From Eonycteris spelaea (Eukaryota; Chordata; Mammalia; Chiroptera; Pteropodidae): a stretch of 64,000 nucleotides of DNA. Positions within the stretch are counted from its first letter, which is position 1; every line of letters begins with the position of its first letter. A program made the position numbers and the translations under genes. The notes beneath the pieces are model-generated. The model ran no database searches and was not told where the DNA came from. It worked only from the letters and a program-made list of their open reading frames with translations. The stretch is from positions 1,674,001-1,738,000 of the forward strand of contig PUFA01000092.1 of the NCBI GenBank assembly GCA_003508835.1. Direction: 5' to 3'. Below, in pieces: positions 1 to 11,484 of the stretch.

Positions 1-1335
1 TTTACGTGGTCCAGTACTTTGAGTGTATTAATTTTTATATCTGTTACTGAATAATAGCTTTTTATGCTTGTTAGTTAAAAAAAAAACCCCAACTCCTTAA
101 AACCATTAAAACCCTCAAATTCTGGGATGTTAAGTAGGAAATCATTTGATAGGGCTATTACTAGGATATCCGTGTCAAAAATATTTCCATTCAGCTTCAG
201 AAAACAGGTTACTGTTTATCTGGCATCAAGTTTGTGGTGGAAGAATGCTTTAATTCGAATCTACAGCTATTAGTAAGGAACTAGGAACGCTGCCCCAACT
301 TAATAGACTGCTGTACATTCTAAATGAAAGTTTTATTTGCTCTTAGGCTCCTGTGGCGTAGATGCAGTATATCTAAATATAGTCAGGGTTTGAGAGTTTT
401 ACAAGTTAATGTTCTGAAGATGTGGCTGATCCTATTCACACTATAAAATGTGAATCTTGAACTTGGGCTGGTAATGGTCATGGTACAAAGGTTGGCAGCA
501 AAACATTTCTGTACAAATTAACTAAACTTCACAGATATCTTGGGTTGTGGTTTTACAATTTGAAATTGTTTAGTGAAAAAATTACCTTGGTGTCTTTCAT
601 CATTCATTTTAGATACACCGCAAATTGGGCTATAGCCAGAGCTTGAAACAATGCAAGTGTTCACAAAAACTCACTGACTTTTAAATATTCAGCTCATTTT
701 GAGTATTTTTAGTTCCACAGGAATTAAAATGCACGGTGGTAAATAGAAGTCGTTTTCGTTTTATGCAGATTTGCTATTGCAATATGAAGTGTAAATTAAT
801 GCAAGGTATTAAAGACAGGTTATAAATCACAACCCATGGAGCTTATCCGAAATGGATTTTTTCCTCTGTTTATGTTTATGTGATCAAGTTTTAAAATAAC
901 AGCGACCAGGAAATCTGAGAGAGACTGAAGGCTCTTTTATCATCCTGTTGTGACTTTGCCTGGAGACTGTGGTGTATCATGTAGCCCATTGTTTAGATAA
1001 CTGGGCTGTCTCTGGGTTCTAAACTACAGCTTTATTCAGAAAGTTTTAAAACTTTTGACCGTGTAAGGTTTGAATAAATACAGTCACCTCAAATATTTTT
1101 TTAAAAATGAATCAATTTTCACTATCTGTTGATAATTGAAGCGCCATCTTTGATATGTAAAATGTGTTTTAAAAGGATTTCTAGCTTTGAATTTTTCATT
1201 TCTATATAAAAAATTTTAAGTAAAAGATTGAAAAAGTATTACAACTTTAATAAATCTCACAAAATTAATTGTGATCCCCATAATGAGATACTGTATAATA
1301 ATTTCTGAACTGGCCCTTTTGTAGTATAAGATCTT

Positions 1336-1530
1336 CACCCATTTATTAGGTATCTACCATAATCAGAACACTGAGGGACTTACTTGATCTACAAAGTAAT
1401 TTTCAGTTGTTGATCTTGTTCTTTTACACATGAGGAAATTGAGGCTTAGAGAATTAAATATTTGCTCAAGGTCATGTAGCTCTAGAAGGACAAAGTCTGG
1501 ATTCATACCCAAGTCTTCTGACCTTGAAAG
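1336..1530 (-). mobile_element. MIR SINE
   Basis: GAGGAAATTGAGGCTTAGAG, GCTCAAGGTCATGTAGCT and CCAAGTCTTCTGACC are the reversed MIR core. Confidence 0.8.
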
Positions 1531-2395
1531 CCCTGTTCTTTCTACCAGACTAGTTGCTTTGATCTCAGTTCATTTGGTAGACTGTTCAAAGAAATCTGCA
1601 GAACTGGTATCGCGTTAAAGAACGAAGCTTGAGGTTTGAAGACACACAGGGTGAGGATGAGGTAGGCTACGAATGTGGTTCTAAAACTAATTTTGAATTC
1701 TGCATCTCTTTCTTCATTCTTAAAATTACATCCTTGAACAAGTGATGTGATCTTGCTTTATCATTTCTATTGTAAATTCCAGAATGTTATACATATTGTG
1801 CACTTTTTATTTTGATGGGTTTATAGGAACTAGAATCAGGCTGTAATGTAATACTGGTTTCATTATAGCTAAAATGAATAGTGTAATGTTACCGGTTACG
1901 ATAGAACTTTAATTTTCCCCAAATGTTGTAGATCATTGCTCATAAACGCACTAGCTGTCTTTTAAATATTACATAACTCTAATCCTAGGGGGTGGTGGTG
2001 AGGTGGGGTGGGGAAGACTTGTTTTCAGACTATGATTGAATTGTCACCTGTACTGGTTGGATAGTTTTTTTTTTTTTTTAATGGCCCACGTTTATTTCAG
2101 GAATGTTCCTTGAGCTATAGACATAAAAGACCAGAATGAGCACACAAAGTCCATCTTTTGTAGTGAAGTAGGAGCCATTTCAGTAGTATAATACAGCTGG
2201 ATAAGTGAGCAGAAAAATGATAGGAGGCTAAGCTGGGTGACTACTTTTACAGGTTTCTCATTATTTGGTTTGAGCTATTTGGAATTTTGCATCTTAAGGA
2301 TACTCAATTGTATCTCAATATCTCAAGGATATTAAACTCTAAATGCAAAACCATTCAAGGGCGTAATATAAATTATTAATGGATGATCTGTAAGA

Positions 2396-2433
<38 letters not shown>

Positions 2434-3269
2434 ATAAAGAACTAATTAAAGTTAAATAAATTTAAATTTTATTTTTGAGGCATTATAGTGTTCAGAGGAA
2501 CCAGGGTGTTTTGCATTTAAAAGTTATGCTTCTATTTGACAAATTTAGTGGACTGTTAATAGTCTTAATGTGTAAATATTAGACTCTCTTCCTATTAATG
2601 GTTTTCAAAAATAAATTTTTTTCTGAATATTATGAGAATGACATAAGGGTTTGGAAAATGACCACGAGACCGTCAAACGTACTCCCTGTGAGTATACTGA
2701 AGCAAAGGAAGTAAAGCCGGAAGAACAAATCTGGCACCTTTAGAAATATTACTAATGTTAAAGAGAGGGGAAGTCTTTTTCTATGCAGAAAGCATGTCTC
2801 CAGTGAAACTAAAATACTGAAGCACATTCCTTGGGTGATAAACACATAGGTTAATATTCACATCCACACTGAGTTATGTGCACAAAGAAGGCGGTGCTCC
2901 TAGCAAAACCACAGACATCTTTAAGGTGTGTTATGTCACTTGTTATTTTATTTGAAAGTAACCTGCTGCTTAACCTTTACAAGGTAGGGTATTGCGTATA
3001 GCAGAATTCTAATATTTCTATTCTATGTGGATGAGCATCTTTTTAAAGAAGTATTTACTGAGGGCCTGTTGTGTTTGCAGTATGACTATAGGTGTGAACT
3101 GAATCTTCCCTGTGCTGGCAGAATTTTCGATCTAGGAAATAGAAAGAGTATTGGAGAAATAAAAAGATAAATAGAAACAACCATTTAAAATCTGAAGATG
3201 TATATGTCAAAGGTTAACATATGTTTGTATGGTGCTTTGTTTTGGAAATTATTTTATGAACATTTGGTC
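1531..3269. other. Apparently unique intronic sequence
   Basis: AT-rich. A (TG)n run at 2400 is the only structured part. 2630-2850 gives a 71-codon minus-strand frame with no recognisable features. Confidence 0.5.
2400..2431 (+). repeat. (TG)n microsatellite
   Basis: About 15 uninterrupted TG units. Confidence 0.98.
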
Positions 3270-3360
3270 CTTAAAACTTAGTGAAGTAGATACTACAGAT
3301 GAGAAAATGGAGGAAAAAATATTAAGTACTTATTCAAGGTCACATGTGGCTGCCTAGAAG
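3270..3360 (-). mobile_element. MIR fragment
   Basis: AGATGAGAAAATGGAGG and ATTCAAGGTCACATG are part of the reversed MIR core. Confidence 0.6.
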
Positions 3361-3869
3361 TGTCGCAGAGAATGAAACTTCTGTGTATTCCCATGGCAGA
3401 GCCACCTCCTCCCCCCTGTTCTTCATCTTCTTTCTAGATGTTAGTTATGGTTAACCTCTTAGCAGTAACTTATTTCATTTTATGACTTTAATTCAGGTGG
3501 GTCAGGAAATTCTGAAAAATCAGGATCACTCAGATGATAATTTTTAGCCTTTTTTTTTTTAAGGTAGAAGATGAGCATGATGTATTATTATGGAACCACT
3601 GTAACATTTTTAATAGGTTTATGGAGCCAAGGTGGTGGTTGGTAATTAACTTTTCTAGTTGAAGAGGTTTTGTTTTTTGTTTTTTTGTTTTTTTTTTTTT
3701 AACATCAACAATTAGTTAAAAAGAAGGAAAGAAGGAAAAATATTCTAGGGGAATTTTGAAAATAACGTAAAAGTTATTGGCACATTGGTATTGATCTGAT
3801 GATCTGTTTTTGTAAAGACTCAGTAATGAGCCAAGGTGTGTCTGCACTGGTACCTTCATACTTTATACC

Positions 3870-3990
3870 TTCATACATTTAACAAACATTTGAGTACCAT
3901 GAGCTAGACACTATTCAAAGTGCTGACTATACAGTGATAAATTAAGACCAAGTCCCTGTACTGAGTGACATTTCATTGTTGTTTTGAGTT
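3870..3990 (+). mobile_element. Ancient interspersed repeat, family not assigned
   Basis: AACAAACATTTGAGTACCAT, GACACTATTCAAAGTGCTG and CAGTGATAAATTAAGACC follow a very common mammalian repeat (ATTGAGTGCC...GTGAACAAAACAGAC type) whose family name I do not recall with certainty. Similar stretches lie near 17620, 26330, 29660 and 40030. Confidence 0.5.
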
Positions 3991-4261
3991 AATTATAGAC
4001 TCCTTATACTAGTATGTAATCAACAGGGCTGACTCTAAAGTTGGGAAATAGACAGTTGTCAAAGTGGTACAATTTGAGGGCTACTAAAAGACGCTTTGCT
4101 CTAAAATATTCTACTCCTGGCCTTCAGTCCACTGAGTTACAGCACTGTTACCAGTCTACCCCTTTATCACAGTCTTAGGAAAAAGGACAGAGAGAAAATA
4201 AATGGGACCTAGGATTGAAGTGTTGGATTTTGTAAGAGAGGTAGTTAGCCAAGTACAATTT

Positions 4262-4445
4262 TAAGAACTATTGTTTATTGAGCTCTTGCTGTGTGTCAGA
4301 TACTATGTCAAGCGAGCACTTTTAAGTCATTAGCTCAGTTAATCACTATGCCACTTAAAGTGCTCTTTACATTATAACCCTGGTTTCATAGATTAGGAAA
4401 CTGAGGCATAGACAATACTTTGTGGAGCCTGAATTTGGATCCCTT
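4262..4445 (-). mobile_element. MIR SINE
   Basis: ATTGAGCTCTTGCTGTGTGT, then GATTAGGAAACTGAGGCATAG: tail and core of a reversed MIR. Confidence 0.65.
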
Positions 4446-4744
4446 GTAGTACTTAGCATGTAGTAGATAATATGGAAAGAGTGCTGATGTATATACAGAC
4501 TTGTGATGTTCTACCAGTATGTGGTAACATACCGCATAGGTGGAAGGCCTTGATGAGCGAGTGATAGGTAGGGAGAGTCAGGAGAGCTTGTTGGGTGAGT
4601 GGTGGGAGATGGGGAGAGGGAGGAGACAGGGAGGGTTATTGCTTGCCTAGCTGCTTGGCCTTCGCACTTAATTCTCCTTAAATGCACAAATGCTTGCTTG
4701 TCCAGTTCCTGGGTAAGAGGATAGGCACACTTGAGTGGTTTTGC

Positions 4745-4925
4745 CATTCATTACCTTTGGTCAGATTACTTAGGATCTCTGGGTTTCAGTTTTCTCATCT
4801 ATAAAATGAAGGCAACAATATTACCTACGTTGTGTGTTTCTTGTGAGGAGTGAATTAGGTCTTACATGTACAGCACATTTCATACTGGCATTTAGTTAGT
4901 GCACATTATTATTGTTACTATGTTT
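4745..4925 (+). mobile_element. MIR SINE
   Basis: GTTTTCTCATCTATAAAATG, AATATTACCTACGTTGTG and GTGAGGAGTGAATTAGGT follow sense MIR order. Confidence 0.7.
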
Positions 4926-5034
4926 CTTTTTTTTTTTTGATTTGGTTTTTTTGCTGTGTAATGTTCATCCAAAAGGAAAGAAGAAAGAATATATTGGAGA
5001 TTTGGATGGAATCTTGAAGTTGGCTAGTTTTAAG

Positions 5035-5178
5035 TAGTTCTGAAATTTAGGCGTGGGTTAGAATTACCTGGGGAGCTAGTAAAAAACATGTCAGGGAACT
5101 GTGGGCAGGGCCTGGACGTTAGCATTTTAACAAGCTTCTCAGTTGACTTATTTGCATACCAAAATTTGAGAACCAGTA
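5035..5178 (+). mobile_element. MER20-like hAT element
   Basis: About 144 bp with TAGTTCTGAAATTTAGGCG at the left and TTTGAGAACCAGTA at the right, opposed as hAT terminal repeats. The interior runs GAATTACCTGGGGAGCT...GTTAGCATTTTAACAAGCTTCTCAG, the usual MER20 order. Flanking GTTTTAAG and GTTTAATT may be the remains of an 8-bp duplication. Confidence 0.7.
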
Positions 5179-5179
5179 G

Positions 5180-6884
5180 TTTAATTTTTTTTTTTCATCC
5201 TGTGCTTAAGGAGAGCTTCAGCAATAACGATGAAAAATTGCTTGGATTAACCAGGCAATATATGGTAGGAGGAAGTGAAATATCAGTTACTAGAATCTGT
5301 TCATTGATTTTTTGCTTCTAAGCTTATTTGGGGCTTATAGCATTATGTTGAAGTATTAAATTACCTAAATTTAATTGTAATTAGTATTTCAGCTTATTAA
5401 CTAGCTTCACTTGGAAGTAAGCTAGTTATATTTAATTTTTAAACAACTATACAGATAGCAATAATATATAAACAATGCTCATTTAGATCTCAAAAACTTT
5501 TTAAACTTTTAAATTGGGTTTCTTTAGATAATGGACTGTTTTTGAATAATCAGACTTGGTATTTTTAGCCAGCTCAGGCAAGGTCCCAGCAGGAAAAGAG
5601 ATTTCATCCTTGATGCAGCAAATGAAGAAACTAGCAGTTAGGGAACAAACAAGGGGTGATGAAGCACCAGGGAATAGCAGTAGTGAGAAGCCCTTAATTC
5701 TCCAGCTATTACCAGAGCAGAGAGCTGGCAGTGTGGAGAAGGGCCTGTGGGAACTGTGGCTTTGAGGTGGGCAAGGCCTGGAGGGGGAGTGTGTTCTCTG
5801 ACCTTTCCTTTCTCTGGCTTTAAGCCTCTGCCAGTGACTTCCAATTCTAGAAGCCAAGTGGGGATCCTACCTATGTCATGCTCTATGCAGGCCCATGCTC
5901 TCAGGGCAGAAGCAGAAAGAGAAGGCATTGGAGAAGCAGTGGAGCAAATGGAGAATAACTTGGGCATTGATTAGAACCTTTGGGAATTTTTGTAGCATTT
6001 CCTTGGTGTGTTTAAGATAATTTTTAGCATTGTGATACATCTGCAAAATGCTTGAGACTACTTGTCTTATACATGTTTTAAGAAAATAGTTTATTCACTT
6101 TCTGATTAATTCAAAAATTATATTAGGAACTTTTGTTGATCCATATAACCCAATGAGAAACATCATTTAGGTCTGTTAACACAAAGCACTTTTATTAAAA
6201 TATTGTTAGGCCTTAAGAAAGTTTTCCGAAATGTTAATAGGTAATCTTGTTTTGAAAGAATAAATATTTTTTTATTAAAAAAATCTTTTAATGACTGCAT
6301 TTAAAAAATTTTGGCAAGAAAAGTCCTTTGCCTTGTGGAATTTATACTTCCTACTCACGAGGACTGGATAGTAAAAGCACCGGAACGTAGGCTTGATATA
6401 GTAATAGTTCATAGAAGACTATTAATGAACAATTGTTCTTCGTCCCCAAGTTCTTTTAAAGACACATTAAATTTCTGTATAAAGCTGTTGCAGTTTGCTG
6501 TTATCTGTCACTGTCTTTTGCTAATGCCAGTTTTAGCTAGTTAATGTGAATTCTGGTTAAACGTCTAAATTCATGCTCTTTATTTTTGTTTCCTGAGGAT
6601 TACTAAAGAAAAGGGTTTCTCTCCTTCAAGAGGTGAGGTGCAGGTTCCTATATATAAGCAGTATGATATAAGCAGTAGTCTCCCCCAAACAGATTATGGT
6701 TTGTCTTTTCTTCCCTCTTTTGAGGACTTCAAGGAAAAAAAAAGTACATTTTATTCCGAGCAGTAGCTGCACTGGATCTTGTTCACAGCTTCCAGAAAAG
6801 GAAGAACTGTATTACCTGAGGTCAGCTTGCCTGTGAGACTTCAACATACAAATAAAGGATACTTCTAGATGTAATTGCTATAAT
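5180..6884. other. Unassigned intronic sequence with a GC-richer block at 5560-5975
   Basis: The block 5560-5975 gives open frames on both strands (118 and 109 codons minus; 75 codons plus), which is composition, not coding. Its TTTCTCTGGCTTTAAGCC...TTCTAGAAGCCAAGTGGGG and GAGCAAATGGAGAATAAC phrases look like an old interspersed repeat, family unknown to me. Confidence 0.4.
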
Positions 6885-6890
6885 TGGGTC

Positions 6891-7027
6891 TTTTTTTTTT
6901 TTTTAATGCCTGTAGCACCTGGTATTCCTTGATGATTTTCCATCCAAGTATACTAACCAGGCCCAACCCTGCTTAGCTTCCAAGATCAGACAAGATTGGG
7001 TACATTCAGGACGGCATGGCCATAGAT
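6891..7027 (-). mobile_element. 5S-rRNA-derived retroelement with poly-A tail (MEG-RS/RL-like SINE or 5S retropseudogene)
   Basis: Read on the minus strand, 7027 down to 6905 aligns along its whole length with 5S rRNA: GGCCATG...CCTGAA near the start, then AAGCTAAGCAGGGT, GGGCCTGGTTAGTA, ACTTGGATGG and AATACCAGGTGCT near the end. The internal pol III promoter elements are still visible. There is a 2-bp insertion next to TTAGTA and about a dozen substitutions. Directly after the 5S end comes a run of about 14 A (T on the + strand, 6891-6904). TGGGTC occurs on both sides (6885-6890 and 7027-7032), a possible short target duplication. A real 5S gene would end in a T run, not an A-tail. Fruit bats carry 5S-derived SINEs; a one-off 5S retrocopy is the alternative. 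Confidence 0.8.
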
Positions 7028-7227
7028 GGGTCATTTTTTTTAAAACAAATATGTTTTTCATCTTTTTAAAAGAGTATGGTGGAGAAAAATAAACAGGTTT
7101 GGAGTAAACCCACAATTTTATTTTTTTGTTTTGACAGCACAATTATGCTCTGAGACTGATTTTGTCTTTGCCAGTAATTTATTTAACACAGTTCACCGCA
7201 AATTTCATAATCTAATTACCGGATAAT

Positions 7228-7440
7228 GTCTCTTTTTTAAAAAAGTGTGCTTGACATACAATATTATATTAGTTTCAGGTGTACAAGATAATGATTCACA
7301 TTTATATACCTTATAAAATAATCACCATAATAAGTCTTGTAACTATCTGTCACTGTACAGTAATAGCGAACTTATTGACTATATTCCCTATGTTGTATAT
7401 TACATTCTCATGACTTACTAAGATATCTCTTAGTAAGTCA
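7228..7440 (-). mobile_element. Antisense L1 3' end
   Basis: TTGACATACAATATTATATT, AGTTTCAGGTGTACAAGATA and TATATTCCCTATGTTGTA in this order are a reversed L1 3'UTR. The T-rich left end is the A-tail side. Confidence 0.75.
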
Positions 7441-7539
7441 CTAAAGAAATAACATACTCCAAAGCAATGATAGATTAATTACATTATTATTCCAGGCAAG
7501 GGGAGATGAAAAGAAAAAAGTCCAAATTTAGATGATGTG

Positions 7540-7935
7540 TATCTTTTTATATGAGTGTACATTCAGGAGAGACTGGCCAGAGCTGGAATTGTTGCTAAGC
7601 ACGTTGCTAGGGAACCGTGCTCTGGTGTTGATGGGCAGGATGATCTTCGCAAGGGCTGCTTTTGGCCTTTGCCCCTATCTAGGAGGAGTTGCCTCACCGA
7701 GACAAGAGCTAATGCCCCAGTGGTCTTCAGAAAGCTATTTAGGTCAGCAACGTGTCAACTTGCCCAGACCCGAACTCTCGTATAGTCTACACAAACTCTC
7801 ATAATAGCCTAAATGTCTACTTGTCATAGTTGTTTTTCCACTTGTTCTTATCTATAAGCCCCCAGCTAGGGCCCTTCAGCAGCCGAGCTATTGAATGCTT
7901 ATTAGCAACAACAGATGAGATGATGATATCTTGAC
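7540..7935 (+). other. GC-richer block, possibly an old LTR
   Basis: Stands out from AT-rich flanks. Contains GTTGCTAAGCACGTTGCTAG (imperfect direct repeat), several CpGs, and TCTATAAGCCCCCAGCTAGG near 7850, which could be an LTR TATA region. Two overlapping short frames (90 and 76 codons) resemble nothing I know. Unique sequence is equally possible. Confidence 0.35.
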
Positions 7936-9134
7936 ACAGCTTACTTCATTTTTCTATCAAAACAACTTTATTTCTAAAAACAATTTTTTTGTCATAAACA
8001 AGTAGATTAAAACAAGTTATAAACAAAGCGAATTTGAAATCATATCAAACTAATACACAGCAACTAAATAGCATCTTTGTTTGGAAATCATACATTTAGG
8101 TATTTTCTCTGTAAGTGGGCTTTTCTTTTTTAAGGAGAGATTTCAAACTTTTGTGGTAGCTTCTAAAAACATTGCTCATTTTGATTTAACATTGATAGAA
8201 TTAGTATCCCGCAGGAGAGAACTGAGGCTGTTGGTTTTTCCATGTTATGCTCTTTGAATTTCCCTGATTTGAGGATTGAGTTATTCCAGAGAGAACTTTT
8301 CTCTGGTTCCTTGTTATTTTTTTTCTAAAATTAGATGAAACAGCTGTGTTTTGGTTTGTGGGCATGCTTGCTGTCTTTTATCCTTTTGGTATTTTGGGGA
8401 AGAACAAAGTGTATGCATATGTATGTGTTTTGAAGAGGAATGCATTAGTTTCTGCTTTTCCTGTCCATTGTTGTCTTGAGGATGAGAAAAGCAAGATGAT
8501 TTATGTATCTATTATGCTTGTGCTTGAGGTTTCAAACAAAACTATGGCTTGTATTGGCCATTGAGATGGTGGAGACAATAGATGAGAGTAAAATATAAAA
8601 CTAGTTATCATGTACAATAGCTAATTGAGGAGGTTTATATTAGTTTGAGAAAGATTTTCTGTCAGGTATGGTGGGAGGGGAGAGGAGGGAGGGAATGGAA
8701 TGAGTTTGAACATATATGACAAGATTTCACTACAGATGTTTTGAAAACCAGAAATTTATTTCACTCAGAATTTTGCATTTCAAAGAGATACATTTTATTA
8801 GACATTTATAAACCAGTTGTTTACTTTGGTGATTTTAATGAGGTATTAGCAAAAATGGAGGTAGCCTGCTGGCTGTGCTGTGAACGGGAATGTTAGTTTG
8901 TCAGAAAATAGGCTATTTATTAAAGGTGTGCTCCTGGAACTGGTACAGAATTTCATGGACTTTGGCCTGTCCTCTAGGATACTCCTGTTTGGCATACAAC
9001 ATGACAGATTAGTATTTTCAGGACATACAAACAGCTGTGTTGTAGATCAGCATGATTTAACAATGAAAGATTTATGTCATAGGTTGGGAGGTGGCAGTAT
9101 ATTATGGTGGATTAAATGAGTGACCCCAAATGAC

Positions 9135-9340
9135 CCTAGAACAGTACAGTTCTAATAATTCTTGAGAGCCAGTGATATGTCACCGTGTCTCATTTAATTC
9201 TCATGTTGACCCTGTGAAGTGGCTCTTCTTACTACCCCATTTTACAGCTGAGAGAGCTGAGGTCTAAGTAACTTCCTAAGGTGATACAAGTAGTGAGGGG
9301 AGAGCTGAGAGGGTCATCAGGTGGTCTGGATCCAGAGCCT
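9135..9340 (-). mobile_element. MIR SINE
   Basis: TCTCATTTAATTCTCATG, CCCATTTTACAGCTGAGAG, CTGAGGTCTAAGTAACTTCC: reversed MIR. Confidence 0.75.
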
Positions 9341-10329
9341 TTGCCCCATTTAGAATTCTAAAAAAGTTACCTTTTTCTTTTGTGTGTTCTTTTAAAAATT
9401 CAAAGCTTTGAAAACCTCTTCAGGATTAATTCCTTCCGTCCTTCTGAATCTAATGAGTGATGGTAACACATAGCTATTGCCTGCTTTCAAGTCTAAGGCA
9501 CATACTTCCTTTGTAATACCCTCTTTTGTCCTCGTCCTCAGATTCCTGCTCTTCACAGTGCTCCAGTTTCCACTGCCAGTTGGTGAGAGAGAGGGGACCC
9601 GGCATGCAGAATCTAAACCATTCCTTATGGTTTTTAAATCCCTTAACCGCTTTAATTACATACTTCATGAATTTGTTTTAAACAAATGTATTCTTGTACG
9701 GTTTTGAGTAAATTAAATTGTAGTTTTTTTATTCTCCCGGAAAAGCTTCATATTTATTTAAAGGACCCCAATAGTGATTTCTTTTGTAAATGGAAGAATC
9801 TTTTTGTAAAACAAATGATTGTTTTATAAATTATACTAATAAATATGGACCTTTTACATATTACATTTGCATAAACATAAGTCCAGCTATATACGCATTT
9901 CATATAAATATACCTAAATGAAGTTCGAGCTCATATTTTGCTTGATAGTACTAAAAGGGATTGGGTAATAGGTTTTTTTTCTTACATGCTATTTGTTGGA
10001 TTTGCAGTAAAATGTACTCTAGTAGGCTTATCTACACTAAGAATAATAGTCTTTTAAGTGCTAGATTTCGGTATATAGCACAATAGTAAATTCTTTTTGT
10101 CATAAAATTTATTAAGTAAATGCTAGTGTTCTGCTGTTTAAATGCTAAAAGCAGTGTTTTATGTTACTCAAATAAATTCTCTGAAAGTAACATACATTTT
10201 AGATAGTTTTATTAAAAAATTGTTATGGTTGAAAAGCAGACACAAACTATTGTTTAAAAAATATGCTTTCATGTAGCCCTGGGTAAAATATTTATTTCCT
10301 GTACCTAATTCCATGCTAATGAGGCTGTG

Positions 10330-11470
10330 AACCCAATCTGTGTTCTGTCCCTACACACTCAACAGAGGCTGCTCTGTAACCTCCTAATTAACAGATCCAG
10401 TGGCCTCATTTAGATCATTATTCTTTTCCAACCTCTTTAGCTACTGACCAACTAATTCTTTTTAAACTCTTTCTTCTAGCTTTGGGGGTCATGCACTCTC
10501 TCGTCTGACTTTTCCTGTTTTGTTTTCACTGCTTAATTTTCTCTGCCCATGCCTTAACTGTTCACATCTCATAAAATCCTGTACTTTGCACTTTGCTCTA
10601 CTCACACGTTCTTATTTTTGATAATTATATCATCCCCATGTTCCAACTTTTATTTGTATGCAGATTTTCTGCCAGATTTCTTTCTATATCATCTTGACCA
10701 GCATTTCCAAACTGACAATCCAGATATCTTAAAATTTCATATATCCCATCAAATCCTCCTCCTTTCAGAAACTTGCATCTTCTTCTGTTTCCTTATGCTC
10801 CTCCCCTTATCCTAGTTATTCATGCTCAGAACCGTCACTTACCTTTTCTTTCCTCACTTGGCACATTCTGTCAATTGCCAAACCCTGTTCTACTCCTCTG
10901 AGTACAGGTCTTATTACTATTCTTTCCATACACATCTCCTTATATTTGGCCCTTTTCCTCAATGTACAGTCAGTCAATCCTATACATTACCATTAAGGTT
11001 ATATTTTAAAGTAGAAATCTGACGGTAATATTCTCTCATTCAACAGGAATTTATATTAGCCCTTAATACATTTTAGAGTCCAAACTTTTACTGTGGGATT
11101 TGAAACCCTTTGTGGCCTAATTTCTTGGCTTGCTTTTCCACTTAGCACTAGTCACACTTCTGCCATTGTACTATGCTCTGAACCTCATTGACCTAGTAGT
11201 CGCTAAACATGTCCCCATTTTCCCATCTCCCTAGTCTTGTTCAAACAGACCTTTGGAATGCACTTTCCATTAGTCAATCTTATTCATCATTCAGGACCTG
11301 CTTAAATTAAATATTTCAAAGTAGTTTTTCCAAATTTACTGTTTGGAATTGTATCTGTCTTATAGTATTCATCATAAGTTATGTAATATGTGTATCTTTT
11401 TTCATTCTCCCTTACTTTTACTAGATTGTGAATGACTAGAGCGTGAGCTGCCTAGCAAAAGATTTGGTAA
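10330..11470 (+). mobile_element. L2 LINE 3' region, decayed
   Basis: Pyrimidine-rich sequence with L2 landmarks in order: AGTCCAAACTTTTACTGTGG, CCCTTTGTGGCCTAATTTC, AGTCACACTTCTGCC, TGGAATGCACTTTCC, CATCATTCAGGACCTGC, and CTAGATTGTGAATGACTAGAG near the end. The open frames here are not genes. Confidence 0.65.
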
Positions 11471-11484
11471 GGTTTTACATAGAT

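Noticed and set aside
5501..5974. Open frames on both strands, up to 118 codons
   Set aside because: They overlap on opposite strands in a GC-richer patch, have low-complexity Ser/Pro content and no family resemblance or splice context. Stop-poor composition explains them.
6905..7027. Functional 5S rRNA gene
   Set aside because: It carries a 2-bp insertion and many substitutions, and is followed by an A-tail rather than a T-run terminator.
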